9,705 nt of DNA from Gammaproteobacteria bacterium (GTDB lineage Bacteria; Pseudomonadota; Gammaproteobacteria; Tenderiales; Tenderiaceae). Both the position numbers and the translations under genes were made by a program. The first letter of the stretch is position 1; every line of letters begins with the position of its first letter. A model generated the notes under the pieces. That model made no database searches. It saw only the letters and a list, made by a program, of their open reading frames with translations, and was not told the DNA's origin. The stretch spans positions 1 through 9,705 of the forward strand of contig JALTMR010000525.1 in the NCBI GenBank assembly GCA_027001525.1, in the 5' to 3' direction. This document shows positions 1-5,847 of the stretch, one piece after another.

Positions 1-35
1 CCCTTACCCCGTCCTATCGGACGGTGGCCAAATAA

Positions 36-205
36 CTTTAGGGCACCTCTATTAATTCTGAGGTGCGGCAGATTGAATCCCAAATTCGTTACATCCAGGC
101 GCAAATTGCGGGTAATAGCGGGACTATTGCCAAAATTTGCAACGCCGATGTGGCGGATTTGGGGTTTAAGATGCGCTTTCATGAATTAATAGAGGTGCCC
201 TAAAG
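36..205. mobile_element. MITE-like element with 23-bp perfect terminal inverted repeats
   Basis: Positions 36-58 (beginning CTTTAGGGCACC) and 183-205 (ending GGTGCCCTAAAG) are perfect reverse complements over 23 bp, separated by 124 bp. If the element proper runs from G41 to C200, it is flanked on both sides by TA (39-40 and 201-202). That fits a TA target duplication of the IS630/Tc1-mariner kind or of some IS5 subgroups. The interior is clearly more AT-rich than the genes downstream, which suggests foreign origin. There is no room for a transposase, so this is either a non-autonomous miniature element or an internally deleted insertion sequence. I do not recognise the parent family. The 35 bases to its left hold only a short hairpin (stem 9-14 with 19-24) and give no clear gene. 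Confidence 0.65.
63..203 (+). pseudogene. Short open frame inside the MITE-like element, possible transposase C-terminal remnant
   Basis: This frame stays open from after a TAG at 39-41 to a TAA at 201-203. Read from a GTG at 63 it gives 46 codons. The first part is a glutamine- and isoleucine-rich stretch that could form an amphipathic or coiled-coil helix, and the last residues (ELIEVP) are encoded by the right inverted repeat. The TAA stop is formed by the TA flank of the element plus the next base. There is no convincing ribosome binding site or ATG. It could be the tail of the parent element's transposase left after an internal deletion, or simply a chance open frame. I recognise no family. 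Confidence 0.25.
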
Positions 206-302
206 GGCGCCTGCGTAAATTCATAAGCGTGCCGGCACGTGGTCTTCGAGGGTGAAGCGGATCGGCCTCCAGCCGCGAAATAGCACTGGAGAAACAAAGG
301 GG

Positions 303-308
303 TATAAT
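303..308 (+). promoter_or_regulatory. Sigma-70-like -10 box before the DedA-PAP2 gene
   Basis: A perfect TATAAT lies nine bases before the ATG at 317, followed by the GC-rich CGCGCCCC typical of a discriminator region. The -35 region is poor: around 280-286 there is only ATAGCAC, and no extended -10 TG is present. Transcription would start at about 314-316, leaving almost no 5' leader if the ATG at 317 is used. It probably drives both the DedA-PAP2 gene and dagK. Confidence 0.5.
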
Positions 309-316
309 CGCGCCCC

Positions 317-2371
317 ATGGAACCCTCCCTCATGCAATCCCTGCTCGACTGGGTCAGCCAACACCACGGCTGGGCCGGGCTCATCGTTTTTCTGTTCGCC
401 ATGGGGGAATCACTGGCGGTAGTGGGGGTGATGGTGCCAGGGGTTGGTGTCATGCTGGGAGTCGGCGCGCTCATCGGCGTGGGAGCCTTGCCCTTTTGGC
501 CTATCCTCTGGTGGGCGGTGGCCGGAGCCATTGCCGGCGATGGCTTCAGTTTCTGGCTCGGCTACCACTACAAAAACCAGCTGCGGCGTTTCTGGCCCTT
601 TAGCCGCTACCCCAAACTGCTGGCGCAGGGCGAGAGTTTCTTCCAGAAACACGGGGGTAAAAGTGTCTTCCTCGGCCGTTTTTTTGGCCCGGTGCGAGCG
701 ATCATCCCCACCACGGCCGGCATGATGCAGATGTCACCCTGGCGCTTTAACCTGATCAACGTCACCTCCGCCCTGCTGTGGGCGCCCATCTACCTCGGCG
801 TCGGCATGGCCATTGGCACCTCGTTAAGCCTGGCCGCTGAGGTGGCCACCCGCCTGGCTGTTCTGGCGATTACTCTGGGCATCAGTCTGTGGCTGGGGTT
901 GTGGCTGCTGCTGCGGCTCTACCGCTTTCTCGCCCCCCGGGCCGTGGCCCTGAGCGACCGGCTGCTGCACTGGGGCCAACGCCACCCCCGCCTTGGCCAG
1001 TTCACGGCTGCCCTGGTGGATCCCCAGAGAGCGGAGCTGAAGGGGCTCATTGTCATCGCGTTGCTGCTTATCAGCCTCGCCTGGCTGGTGATCGCGCTGT
1101 TTACCCAGTTCAGCCTCAGCCCGCCGCTGGCCCGCCTCGACAGCAGCGTCTACCACCTGTTGCAGGGGTTGCGCACGCCCTGGGGGGATCAGGTCATGAT
1201 TGTCGTCTCGCAACTGGGGGACGGGCGCATGCATATCGCACTGCTGGCCGGGCTGGGCCTGTGGCTGGTATGGAAACGGTACTGGTTTGCTGCGGCCCAC
1301 TGGACAGCCGCCGTGAGTTTCGGTGCCGTCGCCGCCTGGGTTCTGAAACAGAGCCTGCAACTGCCCCGCCCCAATCCCATGTTCGAGGGCTCCATGGCCT
1401 ATAGCTTCCCCAGTGCCCACACACTGCTGGCGGTGTGCAGCTTCGGCTTTCTCGCCATCCTGATCGCCAGGGAGACGGCGCAGCGATGGCGCTGGCTGGT
1501 CTACGCCACCGCCTGGGGGTTCATTCTCCTTATCGCCTTCTCCCGCCTCTACCTCGGCGCTCACTGGCTGTCTGATGTAGTTGGCGGGCTGCTCATCGGG
1601 CTGATCTGGGTCGTCATCCTGGGAGTCGCCTTTCGCCGCCACGCCTCGCCCGCCATTCCCCTCTCCGGCCTGATTGCCGTGCCTGCGGTGCTTCTGCTTG
1701 GCGTCGGTGGCTGGCACATCACCACCACTTACGACACCAACTTCAGCCGCTACGCACCGCGCTATGAGGTCAACCAGATGAGTGCCGCCCAGTGGCAGGA
1801 AACAGGCTGGCGCACGCTACCCGACCGCCGTATCGACACACGGGGCGTCGAAATGCAGCCCTTTAACCTGCAGTGGGCCGGCTCGCTGAACAGGCTGGAG
1901 CAAACACTGCGCCAGCAAGGCTGGCAGACGCCACCGCCACTCACCTTGCGCAGCGCCCTGAGCTGGCTGCGGCCCGATGCCAGCCTTGCCGACCAGCCAT
2001 TGCTGCCACAGGCGCACGATGGCCGCCACCAGGCCTGGCAGATGATCTCCGCCGACCAGGGCCTGCTCATACGCCTCTGGCACGCCGATATCTTGTTGTC
2101 AGGCATGACGCAGAACGGTGCAACAACACCGCTGTGGCTGGGTTACATCGGGGAGGTTCACTCCATGTCGCTGCCCCTGCTCAGTGTGCCAAGGGTGGGA
2201 GATGACTTTGACCAGCCCATCACCCAGCTGCTGCCGCGCCTGCCCGCCACCATTCATACGGCGCTGCGAATGCGGCCGGCGTCAGCGCTGCCGGAGCAAC
2301 AGCGGTGGCAGGGAGAGGTGTTACTGCTGTGGGCGGCGTCCCCAGCAGGCCCAGGGGTGGATCAGAATTGA
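317..2371 (+). CDS. DedA / PAP2 phosphatase / LssY-like fusion membrane protein
   Basis: This 684-residue inner-membrane protein has three parts. Residues about 15-195 are a DedA (SNARE-associated, VTT) domain with the hallmark FLGRFFGPVR at 118-127 and an acidic E31. Residues about 245-440 are a PAP2 phosphatase carrying all three motifs: K344-x6-RP ending at 352, FPSAH at 364-368, and SRLYLGAHWLSD at 409-420 with the catalytic histidine and aspartate. Residues about 465-675 resemble the LssY C-terminal domain and follow a last membrane helix (about 450-466). PAP2 enzymes hydrolyse lipid phosphates such as phosphatidic acid, phosphatidylglycerol phosphate or undecaprenyl diphosphate, here probably at the periplasmic face; the substrate cannot be read from the sequence. 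DedA proteins are implicated in undecaprenyl phosphate transport and membrane homeostasis. The start is uncertain: ATG 317 lies almost at the predicted transcription start, and an in-frame ATG at 332 has only a weak GGAA before it. The stop overlaps the dagK start by one base. Confidence 0.9.
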   Translation: MEPSLMQSLLDWVSQHHGWAGLIVFLFAMGESLAVVGVMVPGVGVMLGVGALIGVGALPFWPILWWAVAGAIAGDGFSFWLGYHYKNQLRRFWPFSRYPKLLAQGESFFQKHGGKSVFLGRFFGPVRAIIPTTAGMMQMSPWRFNLINVTSALLWAPIYLGVGMAIGTSLSLAAEVATRLAVLAITLGISLWLGLWLLLRLYRFLAPRAVALSDRLLHWGQRHPRLGQFTAALVDPQRAELKGLIVIALLLISLAWLVIALFTQFSLSPPLARLDSSVYHLLQGLRTPWGDQVMIVVSQLGDGRMHIALLAGLGLWLVWKRYWFAAAHWTAAVSFGAVAAWVLKQSLQLPRPNPMFEGSMAYSFPSAHTLLAVCSFGFLAILIARETAQRWRWLVYATAWGFILLIAFSRLYLGAHWLSDVVGGLLIGLIWVVILGVAFRRHASPAIPLSGLIAVPAVLLLGVGGWHITTTYDTNFSRYAPRYEVNQMSAAQWQETGWRTLPDRRIDTRGVEMQPFNLQWAGSLNRLEQTLRQQGWQTPPPLTLRSALSWLRPDASLADQPLLPQAHDGRHQAWQMISADQGLLIRLWHADILLSGMTQNGATTPLWLGYIGEVHSMSLPLLSVPRVGDDFDQPITQLLPRLPATIHTALRMRPASALPEQQRWQGEVLLLWAASPAGPGVDQN

Positions 2372-2724
2372 TGAAAAACAGTGACTTTACTACTCGCCTG
2401 GGCTTTGCTCTGCATGGCATCCGCAGCGCCTGGCGGCACGAACGCAGCCTCAGAAGCCAGGCCTATATCGCCCTGGCCCTGGTGCCATTGATGCTCTGGC
2501 TGCAACCCCAGCCGCTATGGTGGGCTGTGGTGGGGATCATGGTGGTGCTGGTGCTGGCCGCTGAACTATTCAACACGGCGCTGGAACACCTGGCCGACCA
2601 CCTCCACCCGGAGCAACACCCAGCCATCGGCCTGGTCAAGGATTGTGCTGCCGGCGCGGTATTGCTGCTCAGCCTGGGGGCGCTATGGGCCGCTGCCTGG
2701 ATGGTGATCGACACGCTATTTTAA
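2371..2724 (+). CDS. dagK: Diacylglycerol kinase (DagK/DgkA family)
   Basis: This 117-residue small integral membrane kinase phosphorylates diacylglycerol to phosphatidic acid with ATP; the E. coli enzyme (122 residues) works as a trimer. Visible family features are HER at 23-25 (the conserved glutamate of the N-terminal amphipathic helix), the core ELFNTALEHLAD at 65-76 with E65, N68, E72 and D76, and KDCAAGAV at 90-97 with K90 and D91. Three hydrophobic segments lie at about 32-45, 48-65 and 92-114. One difference from E. coli is Q30 where the glutamate of the FRQE motif would be. ATG 2371 shares its A with the TGA of the upstream gene, with AGGGGTGG at 2352-2359 as a somewhat distant ribosome site, so translational coupling is likely. 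The pairing with a PAP2 phosphatase suggests a lipid dephosphorylation/rephosphorylation loop. A longer in-frame reading from 2305 is less likely, since its first 22 residues do not look like DagK. Confidence 0.95.
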   Translation: MKNSDFTTRLGFALHGIRSAWRHERSLRSQAYIALALVPLMLWLQPQPLWWAVVGIMVVLVLAAELFNTALEHLADHLHPEQHPAIGLVKDCAAGAVLLLSLGALWAAAWMVIDTLF

Positions 2725-2779
2725 CGGCATCGTTGAATGTGGATCACCCGCTACGGGATGGGGCCTGCCGCCCTGTCTT

Positions 2780-2998
2780 TCACTCCTGCCGGGGCTGCAC
2801 CGAAAACGCGTCAATACATGATCGGCAGATGCACGCCTTGTCTCTAGTCCCGGGGGGCAACTGCGCCAACAAGGCGGCGGGAATGGAGAGACTCTGGCAC
2901 CAGCAGCCACGGCTATCATCACGAGTCGCGCCACATTGGTTGGCCTGACCACACAACGGGCAGCGCCTGGGATCTGGCTTGGCAGTCGGGGCAGACAC
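2780..2998 (-). CDS. Cysteine-rich CWC family protein (small, GTG start)
   Basis: The 72-residue product has eight cysteines spaced as in the cysteine-rich CWC family: CPLCG at 13-17, CG at 22-23, CWC at 32-34 and CICRSC at 56-61, with a hydrophobic IPAALLAQLPPG between. The pattern suggests a metal-binding, probably zinc-ribbon-like, fold. No function is established that I know of. The GTG at 2998-2996 is chosen because it lies five bases after the stop of the preceding small gene, has AAGGCG about ten bases upstream, and gives a length normal for the family. An ATG at 3085 is in frame but would overlap nearly half of the upstream gene. It is the last gene of the - strand run and ends 55 bases from the convergent dagK stop; that gap shows no strong terminator. 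Confidence 0.8.
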   Translation of the reverse strand: MSAPTAKPDPRRCPLCGQANQCGATRDDSRGCWCQSLSIPAALLAQLPPGTRDKACICRSCIDAFSVQPRQE

Positions 2999-3003
2999 CG
3001 CGG

Positions 3004-3177
3004 TTAAAGCGCCTTGGTTTTTGCCCTGGCCAACAAAACCAGGGCAATCCCCAGTGGCCCGAGGGCTGCGCCCAACGCCGTCCACAGGGCCTGGTTCAGC
3101 CCCTTGCGCCAGGCGATGTAGTAGCAGATAAAGGCGCTGAGAATCGTCACCAGCATCAATACAATCAGGACAGCCAT
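3004..3177 (-). CDS. 57-residue two-helix membrane protein of unknown function
   Basis: This frame is too short for most ORF cut-offs but is well supported. It lies 19 bases after the ubiX stop, has AGAGGT about eight bases before its ATG, and is followed five bases later by the CWC gene. The product has a hydrophobic N-terminal helix (about 2-22, ending in CYYIAW), a short basic/polar loop (RKGLNQ, 24-29), and a second helix (about 30-50) containing the glycine-rich GAALGPLGIALVLLA, then a basic tail (RAKTK). This arrangement resembles many small bacterial proteins with a W-x-x-LG-x-x-x-GP-x-G motif, but I cannot assign a named family. The N-terminus could act as a membrane anchor. Position in the run suggests co-transcription with mpl and ubiX, though no functional link is visible. 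Confidence 0.75.
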   Translation of the reverse strand: MAVLIVLMLVTILSAFICYYIAWRKGLNQALWTALGAALGPLGIALVLLARAKTKAL

Positions 3178-3196
3178 GCTCTGTTACCTCTGTGGA

Positions 3197-3823
3197 TTAT
3201 TCTTCGCCGCCACTGCCCCAACGCGGCAGTAACTGGTGGTCTATATCGAGGTGGTCGAGAATACGTGCCACCACAAAATCGACCAGATCATCGATGCTTT
3301 TCGGATTCTGGTAAAAACCCGGATTGGCCGGCAGCAGGGTCACACCGAGGCGGGCAAGTTTCAACGCATTTTCCAGATGAATCGCCGACACGGGCGTCTC
3401 ACGATGCACCAGGATCAGCTTGCGTTGCTCCTTGATCGCCACATCGGCGGCGCGTTCCATCAGATCACTGCTGCCACCGTGGGCCACGGCGCTGAGCATG
3501 GCGCTGGTACAGGGACAGACCACCATGGCCCGGGGAGCACCCGAACCGCTGGCGACCGGCGAGGACCACTGGGCCTGGCCCCACACCCGCAGTTGCCCCG
3601 CCCGGGCATCGTAGAGCGCGCCAAGCTGGGCCTCCATCTCCTGCGGCGTGCCGGAGAGTTTGATCCCGGTCTCCATGGCAATCACCACCTGTGCCGGCTT
3701 GGAGAGCATGAGATGCACCCGCTCCCCCGCCCGCAACAGGCACTGCAACAGCCGCAGGCCATAGGCCGCACCCGAGGCCCCCGTCATCGCCAGAGCAACG
3801 CTGTTGCGGCTATCGCTGATCAT
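3197..3823 (-). CDS. ubiX: Flavin prenyltransferase UbiX
   Basis: UbiX joins a dimethylallyl group to FMN to make prenylated FMN, the cofactor of the decarboxylase UbiD in ubiquinone synthesis. The 208-residue product has the Rossmann-like FMN-binding start with MTGASGAAYG at 13-22, the central CPCTSAMLSAVAHGGSSDL (103-121), the LVHRETPVS segment (138-146), and the C-terminal NPGFYQNPKSIDDLVDF (167-183). It is longer than E. coli UbiX (189) because of a loop at about 80-98 and an acidic tail. ATG 3823 is preferred over the in-frame ATG 3859: TGGAGG sits seven bases before it and it leaves only a 14-base overlap with the end of mpl. The mpl-ubiX pairing occurs in other gammaproteobacteria such as Pseudomonas. 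No ubiD is in the window. Confidence 0.95.
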   Translation of the reverse strand: MISDSRNSVALAMTGASGAAYGLRLLQCLLRAGERVHLMLSKPAQVVIAMETGIKLSGTPQEMEAQLGALYDARAGQLRVWGQAQWSSPVASGSGAPRAMVVCPCTSAMLSAVAHGGSSDLMERAADVAIKEQRKLILVHRETPVSAIHLENALKLARLGVTLLPANPGFYQNPKSIDDLVDFVVARILDHLDIDHQLLPRWGSGGEE

Positions 3824-5180
3824 CGAGTGCCTCCAGTAGTCGCTGGTGAATGCCACCAAAGCCGCCGTTGCTCATCACCAGCACATGATCACCGGAACGG
3901 GCGTAGCCGCGCACGAAGGAGACGATATTTTCCACATCCTCCATCACCTGAGCCTGGGGACCGATTGCACTGGCAATGGCGCCAAGGTCACAGGCGATGT
4001 CCGGCGGCTGGAACAGCACCACCTGGTCGGCCCGCGCCAGCGATGGAGCCAGTGTCTGCTCGTGCACCCCCAGCCGCATGGTGTTGGAACGAGGCTCCAC
4101 AATGGCGATGATATTGGCGCGGCCAACCCGCTGGCGCAATCCCTCCAGGGTCAGGCGGATGGCCGTGGGGTGGTGGGCAAAGTCGTCGTAGACGGTCACG
4201 CCGTTGACCACGCCGCGCACCTCCATACGCCGTTTAACACTTTCGAAACTACTCAGTGCCGCCACCGCCTCGGCAGCAATGACCCCGGCGTGCCGGGCGG
4301 CCGCGATGGCGGCCAGGGCGTTACTAACATTGTGCATACCCATCAGCGACCAGTGCACATCACCGACGTGCTGGTCGCCCCAATAGACGCTGAAAACGCT
4401 GCCGTCGGCGGCAATATCCTGCGCCGACCAGCTGCGAGGTTGTGGCTCACCCGGGACGATATGCTCCACCGGCGTCCAGCACCCCTGTTGCAGCACATCT
4501 GCAAGGTGGGCATCAGCTTGTGGCGCGATGATCAGACCGTTGCCGGGAATGGTGCGCACCAGGTGGTGAAACTGGCGCTTGATCTCGTCCAGGTCGGCAA
4601 AAATATCGGCATGATCAAATTCTAGGTTATTGAGCACTGCGGTGCGCGGGCGGTAGTGGACGAACTTGGAACGCTTGTCGAAGAAGGCGGTGTCGTACTC
4701 ATCCGCTTCAACGACGAAAAAGGGGGCGTCCCCCAATCGGGCCGAGAGACCGAAGTTAGCCGGCACACCGCCGATGAGAAAACCGGGCTTGAGCTTGGCG
4801 TACTCCAGTATCCAGGCCACCATGGCGCTGGTGGTGGTCTTGCCGTGGGTGCCGGCCACCGCCAACACCCAGCGATCACGCAGTACGTGGTCCGCCAGAA
4901 ACTGGGGGCCCGAGGCATAGGGCAGACCCCGGTCGAGCACATACTCCACCGCCGGGTTGCCCCGCGACATGGCGTTGCCGATCACCACCAGATCGGGAGC
5001 CGGATCCAGCGGTGCCGGATCATAGCCCTCATGCAGCGTAATGCCCTCCGCTTCGAGCTGGGTGCTCATGGGCGGGTAGACGTTGGCATCCGACCCCGTG
5101 ACCTCGTAGCCCATCTGGCGAGCTAGCAAGGCCACGCCCCCCATAAAGGTGCCGCAAATGCCGAGAATGTGTATCCGCAT
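3810..5180 (-). CDS. mpl: UDP-N-acetylmuramate:L-Ala-gamma-D-Glu-meso-DAP ligase (murein tripeptide ligase)
   Basis: Mpl is a cytoplasmic Mur ligase that attaches tripeptide recovered from old peptidoglycan to UDP-MurNAc, using ATP, and so recycles cell wall. The 456-residue product matches the E. coli enzyme (457) in length. It shows the N-terminal nucleotide-sugar domain opening MRIHILGICGTFMGG (1-15), the P-loop AGTHGKTTTS (109-118), EADEYDTAFFDKRSKF (158-173) characteristic of Mpl/MurC, NNLEFDHADIF (184-194), the MHNVSNALAA segment (282-291), YDDFAHHPTA (331-340) and EPRSNTMRLG (362-371). The start is three bases after the stop of the upstream membrane gene (TAA ATC ATG), with little ribosome site of its own, so translation may depend on the upstream gene. 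Its 3' end overlaps ubiX. Confidence 0.97.
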   Translation of the reverse strand: MRIHILGICGTFMGGVALLARQMGYEVTGSDANVYPPMSTQLEAEGITLHEGYDPAPLDPAPDLVVIGNAMSRGNPAVEYVLDRGLPYASGPQFLADHVLRDRWVLAVAGTHGKTTTSAMVAWILEYAKLKPGFLIGGVPANFGLSARLGDAPFFVVEADEYDTAFFDKRSKFVHYRPRTAVLNNLEFDHADIFADLDEIKRQFHHLVRTIPGNGLIIAPQADAHLADVLQQGCWTPVEHIVPGEPQPRSWSAQDIAADGSVFSVYWGDQHVGDVHWSLMGMHNVSNALAAIAAARHAGVIAAEAVAALSSFESVKRRMEVRGVVNGVTVYDDFAHHPTAIRLTLEGLRQRVGRANIIAIVEPRSNTMRLGVHEQTLAPSLARADQVVLFQPPDIACDLGAIASAIGPQAQVMEDVENIVSFVRGYARSGDHVLVMSNGGFGGIHQRLLEALDDQR

Positions 5181-5183
5181 GAT

Positions 5184-5708
5184 TTAACTGGCCGCAACGG
5201 TGGCGTATTGGGAGAAGAAGGCTCTGAAAACGCTGATGGAGACGTAGAGATAGACCACAGAGAGCAACAGACCGACAAAAAACTTGGTATCCAGCGCATG
5301 GCGCAAAATATGGCCAACCACATTTAAATTCCACACCATCAGCACCAGCACCAGCAGCGAGGGCAGCGTGTTACCGTCCACCCCCAGCTTTGCCTGCAAA
5401 ATCAGCAACGGCAGCGCAATGCCCATCAGAATGGCTCCACTGCCTGCCAGAGCCGTGGCCGTCTGGGTGTAGCGCTCGCCGGTGTCCTTGATCCACAGCA
5501 CCAGCATCGTCAACCCCAGCAATACCCCGGTATCCACCACAGCGGACAGGACGGCGGCAATGGGCCCGAGCGTTAACAGGCTGATCAGCGAACCAATCAG
5601 GGCATAGGCAGCCGCAGCGGCCCAGAGCAGAAATTTGGAGGAGGGCAGGTCCTGGGGCGCCACGCGCATCAGACACACTTTCCACAAGGCTTCGATAATC
5701 TGTAGCAT
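5184..5708 (-). CDS. Conserved multi-pass membrane protein of unknown function
   Basis: This 174-residue protein has about five hydrophobic segments (roughly 26-48, 50-72, 87-106, 113-134 and 142-164), separated by short polar loops, with a soluble N-terminus containing VAPQDLPSSKFLL at 16-28. The look recalls small Yip1-like membrane proteins, but I cannot name the family with confidence. It is the first gene of the - strand run and ends three bases before mpl, which suggests co-expression and perhaps a role near muropeptide handling. The ATG at 5708 lacks a good ribosome site. An in-frame ATG at 5669 has GTGGAAAG at about the right distance, but starting there would remove the segment IIEALWKVCL, which I think belongs to the family. 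A reading from 5870 adds 54 residues of non-conserved-looking sequence and would overlap the divergent gene. Confidence 0.8.
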   Translation of the reverse strand: MLQIIEALWKVCLMRVAPQDLPSSKFLLWAAAAAYALIGSLISLLTLGPIAAVLSAVVDTGVLLGLTMLVLWIKDTGERYTQTATALAGSGAILMGIALPLLILQAKLGVDGNTLPSLLVLVLMVWNLNVVGHILRHALDTKFFVGLLLSVVYLYVSISVFRAFFSQYATVAAS

Positions 5709-5790
5709 AGGATTCGAATTGGTAATTGATGTTGGATGATGGCAGGAGCGGGCGATACACCACCCCATAGTGGTCGCTAGTCTACTCTCG

Positions 5791-5818
5791 TTGAACCCGC
5801 CGTTGGGCTTTTTATTAT
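5791..5818 (+). promoter_or_regulatory. Candidate sigma-70 promoter for the PLD-family gene
   Basis: TTGAAC at 5791-5796 and TATTAT at 5813-5818 are separated by 16 bases, giving a plausible -35/-10 pair. The predicted transcription start is at about 5825, some 20 bases before the ATG at 5848. The divergent membrane-protein gene starts at 5708, so the 139-bp interval probably carries both promoters; I see no convincing counterpart on the - strand. Confidence 0.4.
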
Positions 5819-5847
5819 AGAGCAGATGGGCATAATTCCAGACCGCT

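Noticed and set aside
824..1717. A 297-codon open frame on the - strand opposite the DedA-PAP2 gene
   Set aside because: It is antisense to clearly conserved PAP2 motifs, its translation is low-complexity and rich in Gln, Gly, Pro and Ala, and it is explained by the high GC content.
2725..2779. Possible terminator between the convergent dagK and CWC genes
   Set aside because: Only short stems such as CCCG/CGGG are present, and there is no T-tract on either strand.
2643..2948. A 101-codon + strand frame running out of dagK
   Set aside because: It overlaps dagK in another frame and is antisense to the CWC gene, whose cysteine pattern is convincing.
3023..3045. Hairpin GCCCTGG/CCAGGGC with a nine-base loop
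   Set aside because: It lies inside the 57-residue membrane protein gene and has no T-tract on the 3' side of either strand, so it is not a terminator.
3236..4625. Long + strand open frames opposite ubiX and mpl
   Set aside because: They lie antisense to two well-conserved enzymes, are rich in His, Arg and Gln, and match no recognisable family.
5797..5815. CCC/GGG stem followed by CTTTTTATT, resembling a terminator
   Set aside because: The stem is only about three or four pairs, and it lies between divergent genes where no transcript needs to end. It overlaps the better-supported promoter.
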